Source: Oscillospiraceae bacterium | GTDB taxonomy: Bacteria > Bacillota > Clostridia > Oscillospirales > Oscillospiraceae | Length of the DNA stretch: 7,221 bases | Direction of reading: 5' to 3' | NCBI GenBank assembly: GCA_017405545.1 | Contig: JAFRAF010000326.1 | Coordinates: forward strand, 1-7,221 | Translations under genes and position numbers: made by a program | The notes under the pieces: generated by a model | Seen by the model: the letters and a program-made list of their open reading frames with translations, nothing else | Told to the model about the DNA's origin: nothing | The model's database searches: none | Part shown: in pieces, positions 1 to 4,678 of the stretch | How the letters are laid out: each line of letters begins with the position of its first letter | Position numbering within the stretch: position 1 is the first letter of the stretch

Positions 1-11
1 AACAGACTGTA

Positions 12-52
12 GCCCCGTATTCTGCCGCAGGGCAGGATGCGGGGCATTTTTT
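12..52 (+). terminator. Rho-independent terminator of a gene left of the window
   Basis: A 15-bp stem pairs 12-26 with 31-45, with two G-U wobbles and a 4-base loop GCAG, followed directly by ATTTTTT. The T-run lies on the plus-strand side only, so it ends transcription coming from the left. The gene it serves lies outside the window or ends within the first dozen bases; a TAG in frame occurs at 10-12, but nothing shows that this frame is coding. Confidence 0.85.
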
Positions 53-76
53 ATTCCTGTAGCTGATTGACAGCGT

Positions 77-136
77 GACAATCCCTCCGTATCGGCTTAC
101 GCCTACCCGCAGCTCTTTACACAAGGGAGGCTTTGT
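77..136. repeat. Degenerate intergenic palindromic repeat (Oscillospiraceae-type)
   Basis: The stretch runs from GACAATCCCTCCGT to TTTACACAAGGGAGGCTTTG. CCCTCC at 83-88 is complementary to GGGAGG at 125-130, and the segment between them holds a poorly kept inner hairpin. From memory, dispersed elements with these ends (ATCCCTCCGT ... CACAAGGGAGGC) are common between genes in Faecalibacterium and related genomes. This copy looks decayed, since the inner arm AGCTCTTTACACAAGGGAGG pairs imperfectly. No coding role is evident. The family assignment is recall; a genome self-search would settle it. Confidence 0.5.
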
Positions 137-159
137 TTTGCTGGAAAACTGATAAAACT

Positions 160-202
160 CAGAACAAAACACAGCGGGCGCACTCGAGTTGAGTGCGCCC
201 GC
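160..202 (-). terminator. Terminator of the LRR-SLH surface protein gene
   Basis: GCGGGCGCACTC (174-185) pairs perfectly over 12 bp with 191-202 around a 5-base loop. Read on the minus strand, the stem is followed by TGTGTTTTGTTCTG, a broken T-tract. It lies about 40 bases beyond the stop codon at 241-243, where a terminator for that gene is expected. The plus-strand side has no T-run. Confidence 0.8.
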
Positions 203-240
203 GCATTATTTGCGTGATTTGTCGTATCAAAGCCCCACGG

Positions 241-1866
241 CTAACCCAGATTCTCCACCATGCGCACGGCGATGGCGAGGGCCTGTTCCCGGGTGGCGTT
301 GGCGTAGCCCACGGCCTCCTGGGCGGATGTGCTGTTTTTGGGGGCGAACTTGTTGTTGCCCATGCCGTTGATTATCTTGTTGGCCGCCATGAAGTACACG
401 CTGTCCCTGGCCCAGCCGGATATCTCGTTGTCGTCCGCGAACTTGGCGGGCATGGTATAGTCCAGCTTGAAATTGCTGTCTGTGTTCAGCGTCCAGCCCT
501 TCAGTGTAACGGCCTTGTACACGCGGGTGAGCATGGTGGCGCACTGCTCCCGGTTGAGGACGGCGTTGGGGGTGAATGTGGTGGCGGAGGTGCCGTTCAC
601 CGCGCCGATGGCGTAGGCTCTGAGCACATCTGCGTCGCTTGTGTCGTTGAAGGGGTTGTTCGTCACCGGTGAGACGGTCTTGCCGGAGAGATTCTCGTAG
701 ACCTTCACGGCCACGGCGGCGAACTCGGAGCGGCTGATGGGCTTCGTCAGGTCAGCGCCCTGCAGCACCTGGGGAATGAGATCCATATCCGCTGCCTTCT
801 CTATCTCTGTCTGAGCCCAGTCGCTGACTATCAGCTTGCTGTTCAGATGCAGATTCGCGGCGCTGAGGGGGGCGTTTTTGTCCCCGACGTCAATGGAGCT
901 CCACTGTACAAGGTCGCCGCCGAAGTAGACGTCGCTCAGGGCATCGGATTCAAGAAAGGCCTGATATCCTATCTCTGTAACACTCGCCGGTATGCCTATC
1001 TTTTTCAGTGCGGGGCATGCCATGAACGTGCCGTGTTTTATTTCGGTAATGCCGTCCGGAATAGTAATCTCGGCCAGACTGCTGCAAATGAAAAAGGCGG
1101 TGTTGCCTATGGATGTCACGCTGTCCGGGATACGGACGTTTTTCAAATTGATGCATTTAAAAAAGGACCCTTCCCCGATGGACTCAACACCGTCCGGGAT
1201 GATGATGCTCTGCAGACCGGAGCATGTGGAGAAAGCATAGGAACCGATGCTTTGCACATTTTTGCCGATGGTGACACTGTTCAGACTCTCACATTCCGTG
1301 AAGGAGTAATTCTGTACAGCAGGCACACCACTGCCGATAACAACGGTTTCAAGTGATTTGCAGAAATGACAGACGCCAGTTCCCAAAGACGTTACGCTGT
1401 CGGGTATAACAAGACTTCTGAGACTGCTGCAGCCTTCAAACGCGCTGTTGCCGATCGCCTGCACGCCGGTCGGTATAGTGATTCCGGTCAGTGACGAACA
1501 GTTCAGGAAAGCATAATTTCCGATACTGACAAGGCTTTGCGGCAGAGTGACGGCTATCAGCTTTGCGCAGCCTCTGAATGTAAACTGTTCAATGGAGGTG
1601 ATGCCGGCGGGTATAGTTACCCTTTCCAGACTCTTGCAGCCGTCGAAAGCCATTTCTCCGATGGCCGTGACCTTGACCCCCATGATCTCCGAGGGGATGT
1701 CCGCCGCCGTGACGGTATTATCGCAGCCTGTTATAGTCCCAGTTGCGGCGTTGAAGTAGATTTTACCCCCGGTCACGTCATAGCCGATGTCCGCGGCGTA
1801 AGCCGCCGGTACAAGGGACAGCAGGAAAACCAGAATAAGCGCGAGGGATACAATACATTTTTTCAT
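241..1866 (-). CDS. Secreted BspA-type leucine-rich repeat protein with C-terminal SLH repeats
   Basis: A 541-residue exported surface protein. Residues 1-24 form a signal peptide (MKK start, a hydrophobic core rich in L/I/V, cleavage probably after AAYA). Residues 66-318 are 11 contiguous LRR_5/TpLRR repeats, each exactly 23 residues, with the pattern V-x-x-I-G-x-x-A-F-x-x-C-x-x-L-x-x-(V/I)-x-I-P-x-x. A short linker (319-344) leads to three SLH-like repeats at about 347-393, 403-453 and 474-540, which normally hold proteins to the cell-wall polymer. The start at 1866 was chosen because AAAGGAGAG lies just upstream (1873-1881) and a signal peptide follows. An in-frame ATG at 1935 sits upstream of the -10 box and cannot be translated from that promoter. 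BspA-type repeats often bind host or bacterial surfaces; the ligand here is unknown. The gene has its own promoter and terminator, so it is probably monocistronic. The LRR half is visibly lower in GC than the SLH half. Confidence 0.93.
   Translation of the reverse strand: MKKCIVSLALILVFLLSLVPAAYAADIGYDVTGGKIYFNAATGTITGCDNTVTAADIPSEIMGVKVTAIGEMAFDGCKSLERVTIPAGITSIEQFTFRGCAKLIAVTLPQSLVSIGNYAFLNCSSLTGITIPTGVQAIGNSAFEGCSSLRSLVIPDSVTSLGTGVCHFCKSLETVVIGSGVPAVQNYSFTECESLNSVTIGKNVQSIGSYAFSTCSGLQSIIIPDGVESIGEGSFFKCINLKNVRIPDSVTSIGNTAFFICSSLAEITIPDGITEIKHGTFMACPALKKIGIPASVTEIGYQAFLESDALSDVYFGGDLVQWSSIDVGDKNAPLSAANLHLNSKLIVSDWAQTEIEKAADMDLIPQVLQGADLTKPISRSEFAAVAVKVYENLSGKTVSPVTNNPFNDTSDADVLRAYAIGAVNGTSATTFTPNAVLNREQCATMLTRVYKAVTLKGWTLNTDSNFKLDYTMPAKFADDNEISGWARDSVYFMAANKIINGMGNNKFAPKNSTSAQEAVGYANATREQALAIAVRMVENLG
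913..1671 (-). repeat. Eleven tandem 69-bp coding repeats (LRR_5 units)
   Basis: Codons 66-318 divide into 11 consecutive units of 23 codons with no insertions or deletions. Ten of the 11 units carry Cys at unit position 12; the last unit has Ser there. Unit 5 is the most divergent: it has an extra Cys and lacks the A-F pair. The DNA copies have diverged well beyond the protein pattern, so this is an old array and not a recent slippage product. Confidence 0.85.
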
Positions 1867-1923
1867 ACCGAGCTCTCCTTTGATCGATTGTTTTTGCACA
1901 TGTGAATATTGATTGTTGATGGT

Positions 1924-1942
1924 ATTATAGCACATATGTCAA
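1924..1942 (-). promoter_or_regulatory. Extended -10 promoter of the LRR-SLH gene
   Basis: On the minus strand the sequence reads TGCTATAAT (1932 down to 1924), a perfect -10 box with the TG of an extended -10. The start site would fall near 1917, giving a leader of about 50 bases. A TTGACA lies at 1942-1937 but is only 7 bp from the -10 box, too close to act as its -35. No good -35 sits at 16-18 bp, so the promoter would depend on the extended -10. Confidence 0.65.
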
Positions 1943-2104
1943 CGCTTTGGCGTGCTGATGAGAGGGAAAGGGAACTCAAACGCAGACATAGGACTTGACG
2001 CCTGCACCGGGCAGGATGTTCCCCCGCCCCAGGGGCGCAGGCCGGGAGTCCGACTGCGGCGAAGCTCCCTCGACACGTGAGCACCGAAAGGCAATAAAAA
2101 AGTC
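1943..2104. other. GC-rich structured gap between divergent promoters, function unknown
   Basis: About 160 bases hold no credible gene but several local hairpins. CCTGC 2001-2005 pairs with 2011-2015, CGCCC 2025-2029 with 2033-2037, and GGGAG 2044-2048 with 2065-2069, the last with an inner CCG/CGG. Longer-range pairings also exist: GTGCT 1952-1956 with 2080-2084, and GGGAAC 1970-1975 with 2018-2023. Both flanking promoters point away from it, so neither transcribes it, and I see no promoter inside. It may be a decayed mobile or repeat remnant or an unrecognised RNA; I do not recognise a family. Confidence 0.4.
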
Positions 2105-2133
2105 TTGACAAGTTTACTTGGCAGAGATATAAT
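2105..2133 (+). promoter_or_regulatory. Consensus sigma-A promoter of the DUF6442-XRE-MATE unit
   Basis: TTGACA (2105-2110) and TATAAT (2128-2133) are both perfect and are separated by 17 bp, the optimal arrangement. Transcription would start near 2140, about 33 bases before the first ATG. Such a strong core promoter fits a unit that is normally held off by a repressor bound at the two dyads described separately. Confidence 0.92.
2106..2123. promoter_or_regulatory. Operator dyad 1, probable XRE regulator site
   Basis: TGACAAGTTTACTTGGCA is an 18-bp dyad: half-sites TGACAAGT and TGCCAAGT (read on the other strand) match at 7 of 8 bases around TT. It overlaps five bases of the -35 box and most of the spacer, so a bound protein would block RNA polymerase. 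The likely ligand is the XRE protein encoded at 2498-2704; that link is inferred from position. Confidence 0.75.
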
Positions 2134-2140
2134 CCGGTTA

Positions 2141-2158
2141 TGACAAGTACACTTGGCA
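2141..2158. promoter_or_regulatory. Operator dyad 2, probable XRE regulator site
   Basis: TGACAAGTACACTTGGCA differs from dyad 1 at two bases of 18 and lies 35 bp downstream centre to centre. It covers the expected transcription start and ends where the ribosome binding site (AAAGGAGGG, 2158-2166) begins. Two near-identical dyads bracketing one promoter indicate cooperative repression, probably by the operon's own HTH protein. Confidence 0.75.
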
Positions 2159-2172
2159 AAGGAGGGTGTTCA

Positions 2173-2493
2173 ATGGACAGGGAAGAAATACTGGAAATGA
2201 GCAGGCAGGAGAACAGGAATCAGGACGAGATGGAGCGGGACGCCCTGGCCAGGGGCGGACAGAAGGCCTTAAGTGTGGGCGGCATCGTCTGTATGTTGCT
2301 GATAATCCTGGAGGCGGTCTTCGCCAAAGAGGTTAATCCCGGCACATGGGCGGTATACCTCTCCATGACGGGGACACTTCTCGTGTACAAATACACAAGG
2401 CTTAAGAAAAAGCACGAGCTTGTGACCGGAGTGATCCAGCTCATGCTGGCGGCGGTTTTCTTCGTGATGTGCATAACAAGACTTGTGGGATGA
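2173..2493 (+). CDS. Small three-helix membrane protein, DUF6442-like
   Basis: A 106-residue protein with a charged N-terminus (about 1-30, beginning MDREEILEMSRQENRNQDE) and three predicted membrane helices at about 32-51, 56-74 and 82-103. A basic loop TRLKKKHEL (75-83) separates helices 2 and 3. The N-terminal REEIL-x-x-S-R-x-E-N-x-N motif and the K-Y-x-x-L-x-x-K-H-E-L loop match what I recall of the DUF6442 family, small membrane proteins usually encoded just before a short XRE regulator. The biochemical role is unknown. The start is set by AAAGGAGGG seven bases upstream; an earlier in-frame ATG at 2140 lies at the transcription start and lacks a leader. The XRE gene begins four bases after its stop, so the two are co-translated and may act as a pair, with the membrane protein perhaps sensing a signal or modulating the regulator. 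That last point is speculation. Confidence 0.85.
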   Translation: MDREEILEMSRQENRNQDEMERDALARGGQKALSVGGIVCMLLIILEAVFAKEVNPGTWAVYLSMTGTLLVYKYTRLKKKHELVTGVIQLMLAAVFFVMCITRLVG

Positions 2494-2497
2494 GCGC

Positions 2498-2704
2498 ATG
2501 GATGATAAACTGGTACTTAAAAACAGGCTCAAAGAGATAAGAGCGGAAAAAAAGATGTCCCAGCAGCAGCTGGCGGAGCTGGTGGGCGTGTCCCGCAACA
2601 CGATCAGCTCCATTGAAACGGGGCAGTTCAGCCCCACGGCCAAGCTGGCGCTGATACTCAGCATCGCGCTGGACAAAAAGTTTGAGGACGTCTTTTACTT
2701 CTGA
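2498..2704 (+). CDS. Short XRE-family HTH transcriptional regulator
   Basis: A 68-residue protein that is almost entirely a Cro/C1-type HTH domain. N-R-L-K-E-I-R-A-E-K-K-M-S-Q (9-22) forms helix 1 and its turn, QQQLAELVGVSRNTISSIE (22-40) is the HTH pair with recognition helix SRNTISSIE, and FSPTAKLALILSIALDKKFEDVF completes the bundle. There is no sensor or dimerisation extension. Short regulators of this shape generally repress their own promoter, and two matching dyads sit on the promoter of this unit. The ATG at 2498 was chosen because it lies four bases after the preceding stop; an in-frame TTG at 2483 would overlap the previous gene. The ribosome site is weak (GGGA at 2487-2490), consistent with translational coupling. 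The downstream MATE exporter is probably under the same control. Confidence 0.92.
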   Translation: MDDKLVLKNRLKEIRAEKKMSQQQLAELVGVSRNTISSIETGQFSPTAKLALILSIALDKKFEDVFYF

Positions 2705-2778
2705 TGGAGGCGGTGAGGGCCATGCCCCGCCGCGGGAAAGCAGTGCGGAACAGGGCGCCGCTCCTTTTCGCGCTTTGA
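2704..2778 (+). CDS. Possible 24-residue coupling ORF between the XRE and MATE genes
   Basis: An ATG overlaps the last base of the XRE stop codon (TGATG, 2702-2706) and opens 24 codons ending at TGA 2776-2778, four bases before the MATE ATG. A second in-frame ATG at 2722 has GGAGG at 2706-2710 upstream and would give 18 residues, MPRRGKAV... followed by LLFAL. The encoded peptide is basic with a short hydrophobic end. Because the MATE start lacks a good ribosome site, this ORF could bring ribosomes to it by termination-reinitiation. It could equally be a chance open frame in a 78-base gap; no family is recognised. Confidence 0.3.
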   Translation: MEAVRAMPRRGKAVRNRAPLLFAL

Positions 2779-2782
2779 AGCT

Positions 2783-4138
2783 ATGACTATGAAAAAAGAT
2801 CTCACACAGGGCAGCGTCACAAAAACAATGCTGCTGTTCGCAGGACCCATGATAATGGGGAACCTCCTGCAGCAGTTTTATAACATAGCCGACTCCTTCA
2901 TCGTGGGCAGATTCCTGGGACCCGGGGCTCTGGCGGCGGTGGGCTCGGCCTATACGCTGATGGTTTTCATCACCTCGGTGATAATCGGCCTGTGCATGGG
3001 CAGCGGCGCTGTCTTCTCCTACAACTACGGCATGGGGGATCGGGGGAAGGTAAAGGACAGCGTGCAGGCGGCCTTTGTGACCGCCGGGGGCATCACCCTT
3101 GTCCTGAATATCATGATCCTGCTGTTTGAGCGGCAGATACTCGTGCTGATGCATATACCCGAGGAGATAATGGAGCTCATGCTGAGCTATGTCCGCATCG
3201 TCTTCTTCGGGCTGATATTCGTGTTCCTGTACAACTACTACGCCTATCTGCTGCGGGCGCTGGGCGACTCATTTACCCCTCTGTGCTTTCTGGGGGCCAC
3301 GGCCCTGCTGAACGTGGCGCTGGACCTGCTCTTTGTGCTGGTCTTCCGCTGGGGGATAAAAGGCGCGGCGGCGGCCACATTGATATCCCCGGCAATATCG
3401 GGACTGGGAATAGGGCTGTATACATTTATAAAAGAACCGACGCTCAGGCTGAGCATCGCCGGACTGCGCATAAAAAAGGAGAGCGCGGGTGAGATACTCC
3501 GCTTTTCCCTCTCCACCTCGGTGCAGCAGTCGGTGATGAACTTCGGCATACTCATGGTGCAGGGGCTGGTCAACAGCTTCGGCACGGCGGTCATGGCCGC
3601 CTTCACCGCCGGAGTGAAGATAGATACCCTCGCTTACATGCCGGCGCAGGAGTTCTCCAACGCCTTTTCCCTGTTCATATCCCAGAACCACGGCGGCGGC
3701 AGGGAGGACAGGGTGAGGAAGGGCGTCAAAAGCGCCCTCGGCGTGTCCATAGGCTTCTGCCTTGTCATATCGGCGATAGTCTTCTGTTTTGCGGAGCCCC
3801 TTATGGCCGTGTTCATTGACCGGGCCGAGACGGAGATAATCTCCATCGGCGTGGGCTATCTGCGTATAGAGGGCGCCTTTTATATAGGCATAGGCATACT
3901 CTTCCTGCTTTACGCCTATTTCCGGGGCACGGGCCGGCCGGAGATATCCATCCTGCTCACCGTCATATCCCTTGGCAGCCGGGTCCTGCTGGCTTACATA
4001 CTTGCCCCCGTCGAGGCCATCGGCGTTGTCGGCATCTGGTGGGCCATACCCATCGGCTGGTTTCTTGCCGACACCACCGGCCTTCTGCTTGTGAAAAGAG
4101 GCCCGAACAGGGCCGCAAAGTACGGTATCAGGGAATAA
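2783..4138 (+). CDS. MATE-family multidrug efflux transporter
   Basis: A 451-residue protein of typical MATE length, with two homologous six-helix halves (about 12-225 and 235-440). Hallmarks in the N-half are GPMIMGNLLQQFYNIADSFI (residues about 20-39) running into VGRFLGPGALAAVGS, then RALGDSFTPLCFLGATALLN and DLLFV. In the C-half they are FRGTGRPEISILLTVISLGS and a W-W-A-I-P-I-G-W segment near the end. MATE proteins export cationic drugs, dyes or metabolites using a Na+ or H+ gradient; the substrate here cannot be read from sequence. The start may be 2783 or the ATG two codons later at 2789; both have poor ribosome sites (GAAG at 2777-2780), which suggests coupling to upstream translation. 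No terminator separates it from the XRE gene, so I infer control by that regulator and the shared promoter at 2105. ATA is used often for Ile. Confidence 0.93.
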   Translation: MTMKKDLTQGSVTKTMLLFAGPMIMGNLLQQFYNIADSFIVGRFLGPGALAAVGSAYTLMVFITSVIIGLCMGSGAVFSYNYGMGDRGKVKDSVQAAFVTAGGITLVLNIMILLFERQILVLMHIPEEIMELMLSYVRIVFFGLIFVFLYNYYAYLLRALGDSFTPLCFLGATALLNVALDLLFVLVFRWGIKGAAAATLISPAISGLGIGLYTFIKEPTLRLSIAGLRIKKESAGEILRFSLSTSVQQSVMNFGILMVQGLVNSFGTAVMAAFTAGVKIDTLAYMPAQEFSNAFSLFISQNHGGGREDRVRKGVKSALGVSIGFCLVISAIVFCFAEPLMAVFIDRAETEIISIGVGYLRIEGAFYIGIGILFLLYAYFRGTGRPEISILLTVISLGSRVLLAYILAPVEAIGVVGIWWAIPIGWFLADTTGLLLVKRGPNRAAKYGIRE

Positions 4139-4159
4139 TCTTATTTGAATAAGCAAGCA

Positions 4160-4200
4160 CAAGGCGCGCAGTTTTCGCTGCGCGCCTTGCTGTCTGTAAG
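4160..4200 (+). terminator. Hairpin terminator after the MATE gene
   Basis: CAAGGCGCGCAG (4160-4171) pairs perfectly over 12 bp with 4178-4189 around loop TTTTCG. The following bases CTGTCTGTAAG are only moderately T-rich, so termination may be partial. It lies 21 bases past the MATE stop and before the next promoter at 4231, so its placement supports the call. Confidence 0.7.
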
Positions 4201-4230
4201 TGCTTGAAACCGATTCCAGTCGGCAGGGTG

Positions 4231-4259
4231 TTGACAAATCGGTCTATAGATGATAGACT
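4231..4259 (+). promoter_or_regulatory. Promoter of the blaI-like/M56 operon
   Basis: TTGACA (4231-4236) is perfect. At 17 bp it is followed by TAGACT (4254-4259), a 4-of-6 match to the -10 box. The weak -10 is also the right arm of the first dyad, so operator and promoter are interlocked. The start would be near 4266, giving a leader of about 45 bases. Confidence 0.75.
4241..4259. promoter_or_regulatory. BlaI-type operator dyad 1
   Basis: GGTCTAT (4241-4247), five bases AGATG, then ATAGACT (4253-4259): inverted repeats matching at 6 of 7 bases. It lies in the spacer and -10 region, an ideal place for a repressor. BlaI/MecI proteins bind as dimers to dyads of this size; the classical staphylococcal sequence (TACA/TGTA core) differs, so this would be a clade-specific version. 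Confidence 0.8.
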
Positions 4260-4273
4260 GGTGGTGTCAGCGT

Positions 4274-4292
4274 GGTCTATAGAATATAGACC
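4274..4292. promoter_or_regulatory. BlaI-type operator dyad 2
   Basis: GGTCTAT (4274-4280), five bases AGAAT, then ATAGACC (4286-4292): a perfect 7-bp inverted repeat with the same half-sites as dyad 1, 33 bp downstream centre to centre. It sits between the expected start site and the ribosome site (AGGAGGAG, 4299-4306). Paired dyads are typical of BlaI-controlled promoters. Confidence 0.82.
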
Positions 4293-4311
4293 TAAGTCAG
4301 GAGGAGTGTTT

Positions 4312-4677
4312 ATGCAGGACAACAAGCTCGGCGCGGTAGAGTCGCGTTTTGCCGACATAATCTGGGATAATGCGCCTTTGAGCTCCACCGAACTGGTGCG
4401 CCTGTGCGCCAAGGAGCTGGGCTGGAAGAAGTCCACCACCTACACGGTACTGAAAAAACTCTGCGGGCGGGGCATTTTTCAAAATGTGAATGGCACGGTA
4501 TCCGCGCTTGTGTCGCGGGAGGAATTTGCCGCCGCACGGAGCGAGCATTTTGTCGCGGAGACCTTCGCGGGCTCGCTCCCGGCGTTTTTGGCCGCCTTCG
4601 CCTCGCGCAGGCGGCTGTCCCCGGAAGAGATTGACGAGATACAAAAGATGATCGACGCCTGTCGGGAGGACGGCTGA
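4312..4677 (+). CDS. BlaI/MecI/CopY-family transcriptional repressor
   Basis: A 121-residue protein. Residues about 1-70 form the winged-helix DNA-binding domain: E-S-R-F-A-D-I-I-W-D-N-A-P-L-S-S-T-E-L-V, then GWKKSTTYTVLKKLCGRGIF, which matches the BlaI recognition-helix pattern (G-W-x-x-x-T-x-x-T-x-L-x-x-L-x-x-K/R-G). The remainder (about 75-121), with FAGSLPAFLAAFASRRRLSP followed by EEIDEIQKMID, matches the family's dimerisation tail. The ATG at 4312 follows AGGAGGAG at the correct distance; an in-frame ATG at 4204 lies upstream of the promoter and is not used. The protein presumably represses its own operon through the two dyads at 4241-4292 and is relieved when the downstream M56 sensor is triggered. 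No beta-lactamase lies in the window, so its wider targets are unknown. Confidence 0.92.
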   Translation: MQDNKLGAVESRFADIIWDNAPLSSTELVRLCAKELGWKKSTTYTVLKKLCGRGIFQNVNGTVSALVSREEFAAARSEHFVAETFAGSLPAFLAAFASRRRLSPEEIDEIQKMIDACREDG

Positions 4678-4678
4678 A

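Noticed and set aside
913..1671. Regular 69-base periodicity as a possible CRISPR or satellite array.
   Set aside because: The period is 23 codons of an LRR_5 protein, and the DNA copies are diverged with no repeat-spacer alternation.
1867..1935. In-frame ATG at 1935 extending the LRR-SLH protein by 23 residues.
   Set aside because: It lies upstream of the -10 box at 1924-1929, has no ribosome site, and would bury the signal peptide.
1924..1942. TTGACA plus TATAAT read as a standard -35/-10 pair for the minus-strand gene.
   Set aside because: The spacer is only 7 bp; about 17 bp is needed. The extended -10 (TGC before TATAAT) explains the promoter better.
1955..2089. CTGATGAG (1955-1962) and CGAAA (2085-2089) resemble the two hammerhead ribozyme core strands.
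   Set aside because: The bases next to them do not form stem II (GAGGGA cannot pair with GAGCACC), and no suitable stem III or cleavage triplet is visible.
4160..4189. The perfect 12-bp stem as an operator or attachment site.
   Set aside because: Its place just past the MATE stop and its hairpin loop fit a terminator; no second copy or recombinase gene is present.
3269..4237. A 322-codon open frame antisense to the MATE gene, and another antisense at 2441-3154.
   Set aside because: Their translations are low in hydrophobic order and rich in H, G, R and Q, as expected for shadows of a high-GC gene; the plus-strand MATE family match is clear.
4204..4311. In-frame ATG at 4204 giving a 157-residue BlaI-like protein.
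   Set aside because: It precedes the promoter and both operators, and the extra residues do not resemble the family. The ATG at 4312 has a strong ribosome site.
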